Shown: one piece after another, positions 33,498 to 44,259 of the stretch
Numbering within the stretch: the stretch's first letter is position 1
Layout: each line of letters starts with the position of its first letter
Origin: Asparagopsis taxiformis
Taxonomy: Eukaryota > Rhodophyta > Florideophyceae > Bonnemaisoniales > Bonnemaisoniaceae
Assembly (NCBI GenBank): GCA_030407315.1
Contig: JALQPE010001826.1
Coordinates: 42,467 to 106,466, forward strand
Direction: 5' to 3'
Length of the DNA: 64,000 bases
Position numbers and translations under genes: made by a program
The notes under the pieces: model-generated
What the model was told of the DNA's origin: nothing
Seen by the model: the letters and a program-made list of their open reading frames with translations, nothing else
Databases searched by the model: none

Positions 33498-34052
33498 GGT
33501 TAACCATGCTACAGACTTGATTCACCAGTAAAAATTCGATGTTCGAACCCTTTCACGTAGGGGCAGGCTCTGAAAAAAACTTGATTGTTGATTACATCCA
33601 TAGTGGAAGCTGCATTCAGGAAATGACATTTAATCGTTCATTTTACTGTTCGAAGGCTAGTAGTGTGCTGAGTAGCTTGATTGGACAAGCTTCCAGCGTG
33701 GCATTGGAGCGAACTTTGTCCCGCACACACTTTTCACCTTCCAGTACAAATCATCCTCATTACAGCAATTACCCAAGAGCAATCAACGTGGCAGGATTCG
33801 AACTGAGAAACTCAGTCATTGCACTGTCTGATTTCAGGATGGACTTACAGTGTAATATGTAGCTGAGTATGCCAGAAGCCTCGACCAAGGGCGGGGGGGG
33901 GGGTATTGGCAAACACCCTGTATTTTGTTAAAGAAAAGGGAATAATTTTTGTACTGAGTAGTTTTGAAATGTTTGCGTATTTTCCTACTTGACGGACTTT
34001 TGATTAAATTATACAATTTTTTACTTTAGTTTGTAATCTAGGAAATGATGAA
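33498..34052. other. Non-coding 3' part of the small Harbinger-like element
   Basis: No gene seen. It includes a run of at least 11 G at about 33892-33903, which may be a sequencing or slippage hotspot. Confidence 0.45.
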
Positions 34053-34280
34053 GCAATTAGGAAATGACTCGATCTTTAAGGAAATACCTCGTATTTGAAG
34101 ACGAGGTCTATTAGGAGGTTGGACCAAGAATAATGTTGGCACCGCGCAGATACACAGGTTGGGATCAGAATTTAATTTAAAATGGATATCTCGGACGAAT
34201 GACTTACAGTATTAGAGGTTTTGGGCAACTCACGTGTGGGAAGTTTGTGTGAAATTCGGGGGGCGCAATGCCAGAATTAG

Positions 34281-34434
34281 TGTCAGGACGCTAACTTAAT
34301 AATCACAGTAAGAACGGCCAAATACACTGATAGACACTACACTGACAACAAGACATACGAAAAGAATGATACTTAAGGCCAGTTACAATATGATCATTAA
34401 CCGGATGACGGTCAATAGAATCATCCTTCTAACA
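34281..34434 (+). repeat. 5' LTR of the nested copia element
   Basis: Starts TGTCAGGACGCTAACT and ends CTTCTAACA. Most of it is repeated at 42223-42404 with a few substitutions. Confidence 0.85.
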
Positions 34435-34452
34435 GGTTATCGGCCCTCATCG
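34435..34452 (+). other. Primer-binding site, initiator tRNA-Met type
   Basis: GGTTATCGGCCCTCATCG follows the LTR directly. The complement contains GGGCCGATAACC, one mismatch from GGGCCCATAACC of the initiator tRNA-Met anticodon arm. Confidence 0.55.
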
Positions 34453-34474
34453 CTATCACTGCGTCACTCCAGAA

Positions 34475-34814
34475 AATGACAACCCAACAATCCTGCCCTT
34501 GAAATTCGACAATGCTAAATTCTGGTACCGCATGGTCCAAGCCGTCGCACACGACATTCATCTGGATCAGTTTCGCGAGGCATCTCACTCAGCACCACTA
34601 GACCAAGACCAGCTGGCAACATACAAGCGCAACCAAGAACGACTTACAATGATCATATTGGCCAGCTTACAAGATGAAATCACGTCGGCACTTACGGAGG
34701 AACAACTCAAACTGCCTCCATACCTCCTTACACAACATGTACTTAACACGGTCAACAAATACACTGCCGTGGATCACAACTGTAGTGCAATGCCACTTGG
34801 CGAAGCGCTTACAG
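34475..34814 (+). pseudogene. gag remnant, 5' part
   Basis: The frame reads FDNAKFWYRMVQAVAHDIHL and later PPYLLTQHVLNTVNKYT, collinear with gag of the complete element. It is cut at 34814 in the codons for GEALTA by an insertion and resumes at 36406 with AKAARCQIDQAIAQQQP in register. No convincing ATG is left at its start. Confidence 0.65.
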
Positions 34815-36397
34815 CTAGGTGTTTCACCTCCAGTTTTGGGCACTTTACTCAATTCCTTTATTTCCAAACTATTTTGGACTATTTATTCTACCAGAAGTGC
34901 AATCACTGAACACGTGGCACATGACACCAGTGATACACTGAATTGTACACTACAGCTAACAGTTTACACTGTATTTACAGTGTGCCAGCGCCGCCGGCGC
35001 ACCCGTCACTTAGGGTTTTTCGACCACTCTACTGTATCAGTATTTAGCCTACCCATTGGGCACCAACCACAAGGACATTTAGGGCTACAAGCCACATGTA
35101 ATATATTATTTAACTACAGGCGAACCGCCATGTCCTTTGATTGTAAAAGCCAGCCGGAAGCTCGGTGTCCAATCTACCCCCAGGGTGCGTTTTGCCTACT
35201 GATTCAGTGTGCTTCTCTCTTGGCAATAGTGCTTGGCACTCTTCCGGTGTCCCTTTTTGCTGATTCAGCTTCTCAATGTCGGGGCGCTGTATCAGCATTG
35301 CCCCTACCACGCGTCACCGGTGGTGCGCGTGCCACTTAATCAGGTGTCTTCGGCCGCCTGGTGCCCATCCGGAGGTATGGTTGCGAGCCACTCCCAACTT
35401 GCGTTTCGCAGTCTCATTGCAGCCTGCTTCGACTTTGGCTATAGTGTGTGGTCTGCTTCTAGAACCCATTCCCCGCTGTATCAGCTTTTTTTCCTGGCCA
35501 CCGTGCTGGTTCAGCAAACTCCCTCGCAGACTAATCGGATTTAGTTATTGATGTGCTCCCAAATATCGTTTTGCAGTCTCATGGAAGCCTGCTTCGTTTT
35601 TGGCTATAGCGCGGACCGCGCCGACCCTGGCCACTCTCTGATTCTTTCTTTGACTGGTTATTCTGCTGGATCAGCTTCCCTTTCCCCGATACTACGCGTC
35701 ACTGGTGGTGCGCGTGCCCTTCGATCAGGTATCTTCGGGTGCCTGGTGCTCGGCTCTCGAGCCACTGCCCCTCCTCCACGGTGCCAGCGTATCGCTGTAT
35801 GCATCGCTGTACCAGCGGCCGCTCTTCTCTTCAGGGCTCCCCTTTCTTTTTCCATTTTCCCTACACGCGGCCATCTACCCGTGTGTTCTTACTCAAGGCA
35901 CTCATCCCTGTTGTGCCTGGTGCCCTCCCTTCTTCCCTATTAGGGTTGTTGAACGACCATCCTTTCGGTGCACCACCATGACTCACCATGTGACCACAGG
36001 ATTCTAGACGGATCGTCTGTGTGGCCTTACAACCCACACTAAGGCAGGCGATTCGCCCCCAGTAAGACTTGAAGATGTACCAATGATGGCCGTATGATGA
36101 ACATATGACATACATGGTGTTCCTCTGATGTACCGATAAGGAACACTCGCTCTTCAGCTGATGGCCGCATAGCGATATACCAAAGATGGACCTGAGATGT
36201 CTTTACGCTCATCTTTGGGACATCAGATAAATATCTCTTGCACACAGTACAGATATCACGTACATCATAGGTTCATCTGAGGCATATCACGGGTACATAT
36301 TCATTTTCTTATAGGGGCCTTTGCACTAGCACACTCGACTCCAGCCTGACTACCGGGACAGGAGGTCTCGAACACCTCGCGGTGGCTCGCCGATTCG
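34815..36397. mobile_element. 1.6-kb insertion in gag with an 8-9-bp target duplication
   Basis: GCTTACAG (plus a shared C) occurs at 34807-34814 and again at 36398-36405, and gag reads correctly across the join if one copy and the insert are removed. Eight bp suits hAT, nine bp suits Mutator-type elements. Ends are not clearly inverted; AGGTGTTTCACCTCC near the left end resembles the complement of a stretch about 20 bp inside the right end. No transposase is present. Internally two segments about 385 bp apart are similar (the CACGCGTCACCGGTGGTGCG region at about 35305 and 35690). MITE copy A lies near its right end. Confidence 0.65.
36058..36316 (-). mobile_element. MITE copy A (259 bp)
   Basis: Ends CCCAGTAAGACTT and CTTATAGGG, with GCC on both sides (36055-36057, 36317-36319). 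It is nearly identical to copy B in opposite orientation. A 68-codon frame inside is shared with copy B but has no domain. Confidence 0.85.
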
Positions 36398-36405
36398 GCT
36401 TACAG

Positions 36406-37380
36406 CCAAGGCTGCCCGTTGTCAAATCGACCAAGCCATTGCACAACAACAACCTACTTGAGTGTAACGCGCGTAACATCCGCCTGTCGTCACTGCATAA
36501 TGTGGAAGAATACATACTGAAACAAAAGGAACTCTGCATGTCAATGCGCAACGCGAACTACCCCAACATAAGCGACGAACTTACAACCGTCAACTTCATG
36601 ATACATGGAATACAGGACATAGAATAACTCTTCCCTACCCACGACATGATAATCCAAAGCCCCCCTCTATCCATCTCTGAATTCTCCACTCGCTTCCACA
36701 GAGTCATCAACAGCATCCAGGAACGGAAACAACGCGCCACAAATTCTGCTCCTCACCATCCAGACAGTCACACATCACACCGTCACCGCTTCCAGGGATC
36801 AAAAAACTTTAATCAAACTCCACAACACTGGCGCCGCAACCGAGACCCCAAGACTGAGTCTGCCCGCCCATGGTGAAAGTAACACAATTCAGCATCTCAA
36901 AGTAACAGCGAATGTCGGGCGCAAAAAGAAATCCGCACACCCACCTACAACGCCCAAATGCTGTTAGAATCCCCAACCCGAGAACATCAACATAAACTTC
37001 CACCAAACTACAACACCAAATGCAGCCCCACAACAAATGAACTATGGTATCAATGGCCCTGAGTCCGAGCGTAAGTTTTTCATGTTGGATTCAGGAGCAC
37101 CCCCAACCAACCTCATAAACCCCCACCCGCACACCAGACCACTGACCTACATTCGCTACACACGGACTGCTGCCGACCGCCTACATCCGGTCACACACTC
37201 CGGACCTATACAGATACACACCCCGAGGATGAACCTGAGTATTAATGACACTATCGTCACGCCGTACCTTCGACATAACCTGTTTTCAGTCCAATCCCCA
37301 GCCCGCAACCATGGACCGGTCACTTTCACCCCATCCACGGCCTACATCAGCACAACGAGCGACACAGCACTCGCAAAATA
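36406..37380 (+). pseudogene. gag and protease remnant, 3' part
   Basis: Gag pieces NVEEYILKQKELCMSMRNAN and LTTVNFMIHGIQD align with NISPEIL...-region gag of the complete element, followed by SISEFSTRFHRVINSIQ. The protease motif FFMLDSGAPPTNL starts at about 37078. Several stops and frame changes separate the pieces. It ends near 37380. Confidence 0.65.
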
Positions 37381-37638
37381 GCCTCATTCAACAATGGCCT
37401 CTACATCATCGACAATAAAACAATGGGTCCTCCTTCATGCCACCACGTTTGCAACAACACCAAGTCCGAGTCATCACAGCCATCCCGGGCACGCCCCAAA
37501 ACCACACTAACGACATCAATCCAAACTCGATCACGTACCAACAAGCATGCCCGCACCAGTAGCCATTCCCAATCCACTCTACCACCACTACCCGATACAC
37601 CATCCCAAGATACGAGATCAAAAACGAAACCTTGAGAT

Positions 37639-38110
37639 TGAGACAGGCCGTTATCGGCTCTCAGGAAATCATAACACTTGCTTGAAGAAAAAATTATCAC
37701 AACGGATATCTACAAGCTATGTAATAATTAGAGACATCCTCGGTCGATACCGATCATGACAGTATTTATATCGTAGAATAGAATAGACAACTAGAGAGAC
37801 ATCGAAAAAATCACAAGAAGAACAACAACCCGACTATCCGTCAAACAACCGCAACCCCGTTGCAGCCGCACGATTGTCAATAGCCCAGGGTACCGTAACT
37901 CCGGCTATTGATTTGAACCGCGTTGGGCTATTTCACTGATTACTCCGGGAAGACAGAATCCCTGAAATAACTGGATCTAGTATCGCCGAGACTTGTCGAT
38001 TACCCCGAGTGCTCATACTCTGAAATAACGAAAGCCACGGAACAGAGCAAGGTGGTGAATACTCCGGGTGCCCGTACCCTGAATTAACACGCTCTGCTTT
38101 AATTGTCTCA
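37639..38110. repeat. Possible solo LTR with three internal ~60-bp repeats
   Basis: Starts TGAGACAGG and ends TTGTCTCA, a TG...CA segment with an 8-bp inverted end (TTGAGACA/TGTCTCAA). A TATTTATA stretch lies near 37751. No target duplication was found. Three imperfect direct repeats begin at 37938, 37998 and 38057, each with GATTACTCCGGG- and CCTGAAATAAC-like parts. No coding. Confidence 0.35.
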
Positions 38111-38478
38111 ACTGTCTACTAACACGCTGTCTACCAGGCCAACGACAGCCGTGGCGCACGGGCCTAACCTCCAAAACAACGACACCGCACCGCAAAACCA
38201 TCACTCCTACCCCAAACCCACAGCCGTAAACACGAACTCACCACCACGAAAAAAGCAAACAGCAAACCTGCGGTTCACAGGCCAACTCTCCCACAACAAC
38301 ATCTCTTAACAGCAGCCACACGAACGCCCAAACCAGACAACAACAGCAAAAAAACTTCCTCCATCACGAGTGCCAAACACGACACACATACACAAACAAG
38401 GCACATTCATCCCCAGGCCCCACAAGAGCCTCAGCCACCCCTGATCATACGATTCAACCACCTGAAAACCCGCCTCGG

Positions 38479-39746
38479 GTGAAAAGCATCGCACGACCCG
38501 AGATAGCGAAAACCAGGACTCGCAACCCATTCTACGCACCTCAACCGGACGATCATACACACCCCGCCCATGAACTACAACTCCGGTCGGGTCACCCTAA
38601 CCCACAAACAATGCGCCGTATATGTCGCCACAAATCCATACCAGCACCGGCACCATACGAAGACCTAGTCATTCCCGACATGACCTGCGGCGCCTGTGCT
38701 ATCGCCAAGATCAAAGCCTCCCCCATAAACCATCCACACATGACCACCAAATCGGCGAACAAATCTCATCAGATGTCTGCGGGCCACTACCAACCACATC
38801 GACGCAGGGTAATCGATATTTTGTCTCCTTCATTGATACGAAGAAGCGATACAGTAAAGTATACTATATCCAAAACCGCACTTCCATCCTACACATAACC
38901 ATGAAGCACATGGAGTAAATACACACTATGCTCGGAAAATACCCACGCTTCTTTCGCTCGGATAATGTCCGTGAATACACAGCATCTGTGCTCCAACAAC
39001 AAATTTCCCTTCGCGGCATAACTCACATAACCACAGCCCCTTATAAACCGCAACAGAATAGTATTGCGGAAAGCATCAACCACACATTAACTGATACCGT
39101 CCGCGCCACCCTCACCCACAGCAACTCGGATGACTCTAACTGGCAATACGCCATGATGGATTCCGTATTCAAACGCAACCTGACTTTAAACACAAACACC
39201 CAGAAAATACCATACACCGAATGGCACCAAACGACCCCACACATTCAACCCCTTTTCGCATTCGGTCAGATCGGCCATATACGCATACAACAACCCAAAA
39301 AAAGAACGATCGTGGCACTCTTGTACGCTACCTTTCAGCATCCGACCAAGATAACATACTGGTCGAGAACACTATTGTGTTTGTGGTATACCACACGCCA
39401 ACCCATCAAGATCCCAGTACTTGACTTCCACCCTTACATCACCGCAACTGACCCAACCGCCATCACCACAATGGAATTTCAGGCTAGTGCCAACACACCT
39501 GCACAAGCTTACATACCGCAGCAAATCACAGCACAAACTCCCGCTCCACTCAATCACGGCATGACACGCAAATACCCAGACTCCCCACTCTGGGCTGTCG
39601 CGCATAACGACGAACTCACTAAGATCGACCAAATACACGCTATCCAATGGATCCCTCGGAACAACACCCCCCAAAATACGCCCAATACCCCTCCTCATGA
39701 CCTAGAAATGCCGAAGAGACGCCAATGGCCATATCGAAGAGCGTAA
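38479..39746 (+). pseudogene. Copia integrase and linker remnant
   Basis: HELQLRSGHPNPQTMRRICRH and DMTCGACAIAKIK form the zinc-binding part. A frame change follows to ISSDVCGPLPTTSTQGNRYF and FVSFIDTKKRYSKVYY. A stop at about 38916 intervenes, then RFFRSDNVREYTASVLQQQI and PQQNSIAESINHTL give the second and third acidic residues. The rest is C-terminal integrase and linker up to the RT. Confidence 0.75.
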
Positions 39747-40626
39747 AGCTCGATGCGCTGTACGCGGAGACCTTATGAAACCACACACCCATTATGACCC
39801 AGACAACACTGCGAAATTCGCAGCCGACAAAACCACAATACGCCTACTCCTAGCTCACGCCGCCGCACACCACTTACACACAGAACACCTAGACATATCT
39901 TCGGCATTCCTCCATGAAAACTTCAAACACACCAAACTGGTCTTCGTACGACAACACCCCTTATTTGATGGCACCTTTCGTCATGACTCACATGTCGGAC
40001 AACTCTGCCTGAACCTTTATAAAACCCGTTAGGCAGGCCGAATATTCTCTGACGGCACACGTAAATTCCTGCATGACTTAGGATACAAACAGCTCAAATC
40101 TGACCAATTTGTATTCACCAAATTTACACCCGACAACCAGGTCATCGTCTCCTCGACAATCGACGACTTCCTAATATGCGCCACCAACCCACATCTCATT
40201 ACAGACCTTTACAACACACTGAAAGCCAAATACAAAGTCAAATGGCTCGGTGCCCCCACAAAATACCTGAATTGGAAGATTGCACACAATTCCAACGGTA
40301 TCCACATATCCCAACCACATGTAATTGAATCAATCATCGCAAAAACGAATATGTAAGACGCGAAACCGATCGTCTGTCTGTACTCCGACGGCATTGACCT
40401 CTCTCCGCCAAAAGAAGATGACGAAATCGACCTCACTACGGCGACCACGTACCGCGAAACTCTAGGCGATCTGCGCTACTTGAAGGACTCTACACGTCCC
40501 GAAATCCATTTCTTCTCAAACTCACTGGCCCGCGCGAACCACAAACCCACCACCAGAAACTGGAAACTGCTCAAAAGACTGGTGCGCTTCCTGAAAAACA
40601 CGAAACATACAGGCGTCATGCCTGGA
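39747..40626 (+). pseudogene. Copia reverse transcriptase remnant
   Basis: HTHYDPDNTAKFAADKTTIR, LDISSAFLHENFKHTKLVFV and VIVSSTIDDFLICATN are RT motifs, the last with TIDD like the complete element. In-frame stops at 40030-40032 and about 40354-40356 break it. ETLGDLRYLKDSTRPEIHFF leads toward RNase H. The frame is cut after HTGVMPG by an insertion and resumes at 41415. Confidence 0.78.
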
Positions 40627-41411
40627 TGATCCAGATGCACAGCAAGCCCACATGTGGGGGTTAAGGCACAACTTGGGAGAAGGTGTTCCGGTCGAAGGTG
40701 CCTCCGAATCCCTGAGATGGGGAGCGGAGGGTAGTTTATATAGACTAGGAGGTAGCTCTAGGAGGGGTAAAATGAAGGGTAACTACGAGGAGCTACGAGG
40801 AGTAGGCATCGGGAGATCAACCAATAGGAGAGGAGAATGGGAGATATTGTTGGTGGTGGCGGATCTGGAAACGGTCATAAGGAGAGTGTGACACGGAGGG
40901 CCACGTGTAAGAGTCCAGCAATGTCACACGTGTAATAGGCCGGCAGGAACCCCTGACACGTGGAAACCTGGAGCCGGGCGCGACCGGGCCCCGCAGGGCG
41001 GCTTACAGTGTAAACTTACATTTCTTACATGTAAGCTTACAGTTGAAATTTCATTGAAAAACGAGGTTTCCGTCAGTTACAGTTGTAAGTTACCTGTCAC
41101 ACGGGCGTATGTGTGTAAGTAACCCTGTAAGTGGGGCGAAAGTGGCTGAAAAAGCCATGTAATCTTGTAAGTAACCATGTCAGTCACATGACAGGTGTTG
41201 TAAGTGTATCATAACATGTAAGTAGCCTGCTCAAGTGTCTCCTAGGTGGTGTAAGGTATGTGGAAAGCTGTAAGTAGCCTCGTAGGAGTGGTTACTGTAA
41301 GCTTCCCTTGTAGTTGGGAGCTTTGGTCTCTGGGGAATGTTACTATCTTATTGGTTGGTCGGGGTATGGTGTTATAAGAACAGGAATCTAGTGTTTACCA
41401 TGAGGTCTAGA
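40627..41411. mobile_element. 785-bp insertion in pol with many TGTAAGT motifs
   Basis: GGA at 40624-40626 and at 41412-41414 looks like a 3-bp target duplication: removing the insert and one GGA joins HTGVMPG to LIPDTTEEELISYSDSD in frame. The right half (41010-41310) contains about ten copies of TGTAAG(T), some in reverse orientation (CTTACA). Dense short subterminal repeats with a 3-bp duplication recall CACTA elements, but no CACTA end was seen. No transposase inside. Confidence 0.55.
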
Positions 41412-41414
41412 GGA

Positions 41415-42180
41415 CTGATCCCTGACACCACAGAAGAAGAATTAATCTCATATTCAGACTCCGACCTCGCGAATGAAACATCCACCAGAAAGTCCATCTC
41501 TGGCTCAGTTAACACATTACACGGTGCACCAATACACTGGACGTCAAAACAACAGTCTCTAGTAGGGACTGGTACATGCGAGGCTGAAACTATTGCCGCT
41601 TCAGAAGCCGTCCGCCAAACTAACTGGCTCGGCGATCTACTCAAGGAACTAAGACTCATACATCCTTCCAAGCCCATTCTCACATATATCGACTCACAAT
41701 CCGCACTAACCATCGCAAGAAACACCGCGCCAACAGAAAGTCACAAGTTTATTGACATTCGTCACCACCACCTAATGGACAATGTACAATCCCTATAAGA
41801 AAATGAATATGTACCCGTGATATGCCTCAGATGAACCTATGATGTACGTGATATCTGTACTGTGTGCAAGAGATATTTATCTGATGTCCCAAAGATGAGC
41901 GTAAAGACATCTCAGGTCCATCTTTGGTATATCGCTATGCGGCCATCAGCTGAAGAGCGAGTGTTCCTTATCGGTACATCAGAGGAACACCATGTATGTC
42001 ATATGTTCATCATACGGCCATCATTGGTACATCTTCAAGTCTTACTGGGAATCTGGCCGGATCAATCTACAATACTTACCTTACCAGAAGATACTGGCAG
42101 ATATATTCACGAAACCCCATACAAAGCAACAATTCCAACTACTCACAACGTCTCTACAAATACAGGCAGGAACTAACCAG
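41415..42180 (+). pseudogene. Copia RNase H remnant, interrupted by a MITE
   Basis: LISYSDSDLANETSTRKS, GTCEAETIAASEAVRQTNWL and TYIDSQSALTIAR carry RNase H acidic residues. After HHHLMDNVQS the frame is cut by MITE copy B at 41791 and resumes after 42049 with GRINLQYLPYQKILADIFTK, the normal pol C-terminus. Confidence 0.8.
41791..42049 (+). mobile_element. MITE copy B (259 bp)
   Basis: Starts CCCTATAAGA and ends CTTACTGGG, with AAT on both sides (41788-41790, 42050-42052). It sits inside RNase H and interrupts a conserved join. Same length as copy A. Confidence 0.88.
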
Positions 42181-42214
42181 CTTACACCATTTCCGCTCCC
42201 TGCCCCTGGGCTAC

Positions 42215-42222
42215 AGGGGGAG
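42215..42222 (+). other. Polypurine tract of the nested copia element
   Basis: AGGGGGAG directly precedes the 3' LTR. Confidence 0.6.
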
Positions 42223-42404
42223 TGTCAGGACGCTAACTCAATAACCACTGTGGTTATTGAGTTAGCGTCCTGTGACAGTAAGAATGGCCAAATACACTGA
42301 TAGACACTACACTGACAACAGGATATACGAAAAGAATGATACTGAAGGCCAGTTACAATAGGATCAGTAAACGGACGACGGTCAAGGGAATCATCCTTCT
42401 AGCA
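42223..42404 (+). repeat. 3' LTR of the nested copia element
   Basis: Starts TGTCAGGACGCTAACT and ends CTTCTAGCA. It is 28 bp longer than the 5' LTR because of a fold-back insertion at 42226-42272. Elsewhere it differs at scattered bases, consistent with age. Confidence 0.85.
42226..42272. repeat. 47-bp perfect fold-back in the 3' LTR
   Basis: Two 23-bp arms (left beginning CAGGACGCTAACTC) around a single central T at 42249. The 5' LTR has only one arm, so the second was added after insertion. Confidence 0.9.
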
Positions 42405-42409
42405 ATTTG

Positions 42410-43940
42410 AATCGCTGAACCGTCCTGTATTTTTGGGGAACAAGTATACTTGTTAACGTTAAAACGATATGTAAGGAAATATTGGAAAAGTCCACTTTTT
42501 CTTACTGAGTTAGAAAGTAAACTCAACTTGAGCGAAAATCTAAACTTGAAAATTCCAGGAGGCTCTGTAGTCAAAGAACAATAGTGTTGTAAAAGTAGCA
42601 AAAATTATTGTCAGAAGTAGACCTAGATCGGCTGGGGCGTGCGGCAACACTCCTGAGGTTCGCAGCAGTACAGACACGTGTAGGTTAGCTGACAGTAGAA
42701 TTACTGTAGAAGGTTGAGTAGTTGAGGTGAAGATGAAGAGTTTAATGTTGATAGTGGTGGTTGATCCTACGAACTGATGGTATCTACCAGTTTAAATCTA
42801 CTTTGTGACGAGGGAAAAATTCGTCTAGCCTCAGCCATAAATCCCGCTAGATATAGCTAGAAAAGAGGCAGACAGTGTAATGTTAGAATTTGGTACCGTA
42901 GAGCTAGCATATGGTCCTAATTTCTACTAGTTTCTACCTGTCAACAGCTACTATTAGCCCGCATAAAAACAAATTCTTCTCTAGAAGATGGGTCTATGAA
43001 GTAAAGCTACAATTGCAATAGAAGTGCAACTAACTGTAGTACATTCTACAACCGCACACTTTTTAGAGGACCATAGTGTAGGACTTGGGTTGATTGCGCA
43101 CCTCCTGAACTAGTCTCTATGTACGGAATGCAGTGTAGTATTGTAAACTAGTTTTTATTTAATGTAAGAGTATACAGATTATTCTGAACAAATAGAGAGT
43201 TTCGTCAAATTCCCTGGTGGGAGCTATGGTGGGTTACGGAGGGATAGAGACTTATCTTAAGTATCACTGTGCATCCAACGTTCCTTAGGGTTGACATGTT
43301 TTCATCTTCCTAATGACCAGCCCCAGCACATGAACTGTAATGAAAGAAGGTCAGATCGAAGTATTTCCTTTCTTTTTCGCTGGAATTTCCAGAAGCTTGG
43401 GCCAGATTTCATTTTGTCACTTAGAGAACGGACGCTTTGACCTTCCCAGTTGCGGACAGTTGTCGTGCAGTGTGGTACGCGGTCGGTGGGACAAGTAACT
43501 CCAAATTGAACAAAGTAGCTTCGATAAGTAGCAGGTCGGAGTCCTCGCCACAGGTTTAAAAGGCCCATCACGAGACGGCTTCAATTGGAGGAGCAATCCA
43601 GATCACAGAATTGCTGCTCTATCTTCAATGTCTGCCGCCAAAACATAACGCGATATGGATGGAAAAATGTGATCTGGTCTTTCAAAGAGATAAAAACTGT
43701 TGTTTCATCGAAAACTCTAGAATATGAGAATCCCTGCTCGCTGTGATGGCCCACATGTAGACTGCTAAGTATGTGAACGACTAAAATCTATGTTAAGCGT
43801 TATTTATTTCCTCTTGAAGGATTATTGCGCAAATGTACTTCTTCGTCGTTTGGTTCTTCTCCTCACTGCACTGAGACGCGTTTTCACGAATAGAAACATC
43901 GCAGAACATATCTTCCTCACTCATTGGGTCGAATAATAAT
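42410..43940. other. No gene seen
   Basis: Short frames only. A minus-strand frame of 89 codons at 43302-43571 (RNWEGQSVRSLSDKMKSG) is not recognised and may be a transposon remnant. Confidence 0.4.
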
Positions 43941-44212
43941 ACTGCAATGCAGATCTCATCTCTTCTCGATGATGAACATGAGAAAGAATCGGAGAATTAT
44001 GGAATGGATCAATCTAATGGAAAGGTCAATATTTCTAGCTCCTAATCCTTAAGAAGACAGAAACATAGAGCGAGGAATTTCGGAGAGTGCACATGACTCG
44101 AGTGATGATCGCAATCCAGCACAGCTTTCACCGTATCTTACATACGATCCCCAGAACAGGATTGGACCAAGTAACATTTATGAGCAAGGTATGGAGAGCG
44201 CCTCAAGTGATG

Positions 44213-44242
44213 CCAGAACGAAACGGGCCCGTTTCGTTCTGG
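44213..44242. repeat. 30-bp perfect palindrome
   Basis: CCAGAACGAAACGGG is followed at once by its own complement, with no spacer. It lies in the decayed ORF1. Confidence 0.9.
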
Positions 44243-44259
44243 TTCTCGGCATATTTCTG

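Larger units (their letters stand above)
32063..34077. mobile_element. Small Harbinger-like element with a broken transposase
   Basis: AAAGATCGATATATTTCCTAATTGC-type sequence at 32063-32087 pairs with 34053-34077 inverted, about 22 of 25 positions matching. Between them is a transposase pseudogene with its own TATA box. A clean target duplication was not seen; TCA against TAA, if the ends are moved by one base, could be a diverged TWA site. The transposase is a different lineage from that at 9611-10759. Confidence 0.6.
34281..42404 (+). mobile_element. Old Ty1/copia retrotransposon with nested insertions
   Basis: The 8.1-kb element starts at a 154-bp 5' LTR and ends at a 182-bp 3' LTR. Flanks ATTAG (34276-34280) and ATTTG (42405-42409) differ at one base and are a plausible aged target duplication. 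Coding remnants of gag, protease, integrase, RT and RNase H occur in order but are split by stops, frameshifts and later insertions at 34815-36405, 40627-41411 and 41791-42049, plus a possible solo LTR at 37639-38110. Without insertions it would be about 5 kb. Its TIDD-type RT places it near the element at 26668-31967. Confidence 0.85.

Noticed and set aside
33780..33850. T-loop-like GGATTCGAACT on the plus strand, possible tRNA on minus
   Set aside because: The stem bases next to it do not pair and no matching acceptor strand is found at tRNA distance.
37938..38115. Regular ~60-bp repeats as a CRISPR array
   Set aside because: The repeats are imperfect along their whole length with no unique spacers, and the DNA is eukaryotic.
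41862..42176. Frame of 104 codons with identical copy at 36039-36245 as a conserved small gene
   Set aside because: It is inside MITE copies A and B; copy C has a similar but diverged frame. Shared because the MITE is repeated.
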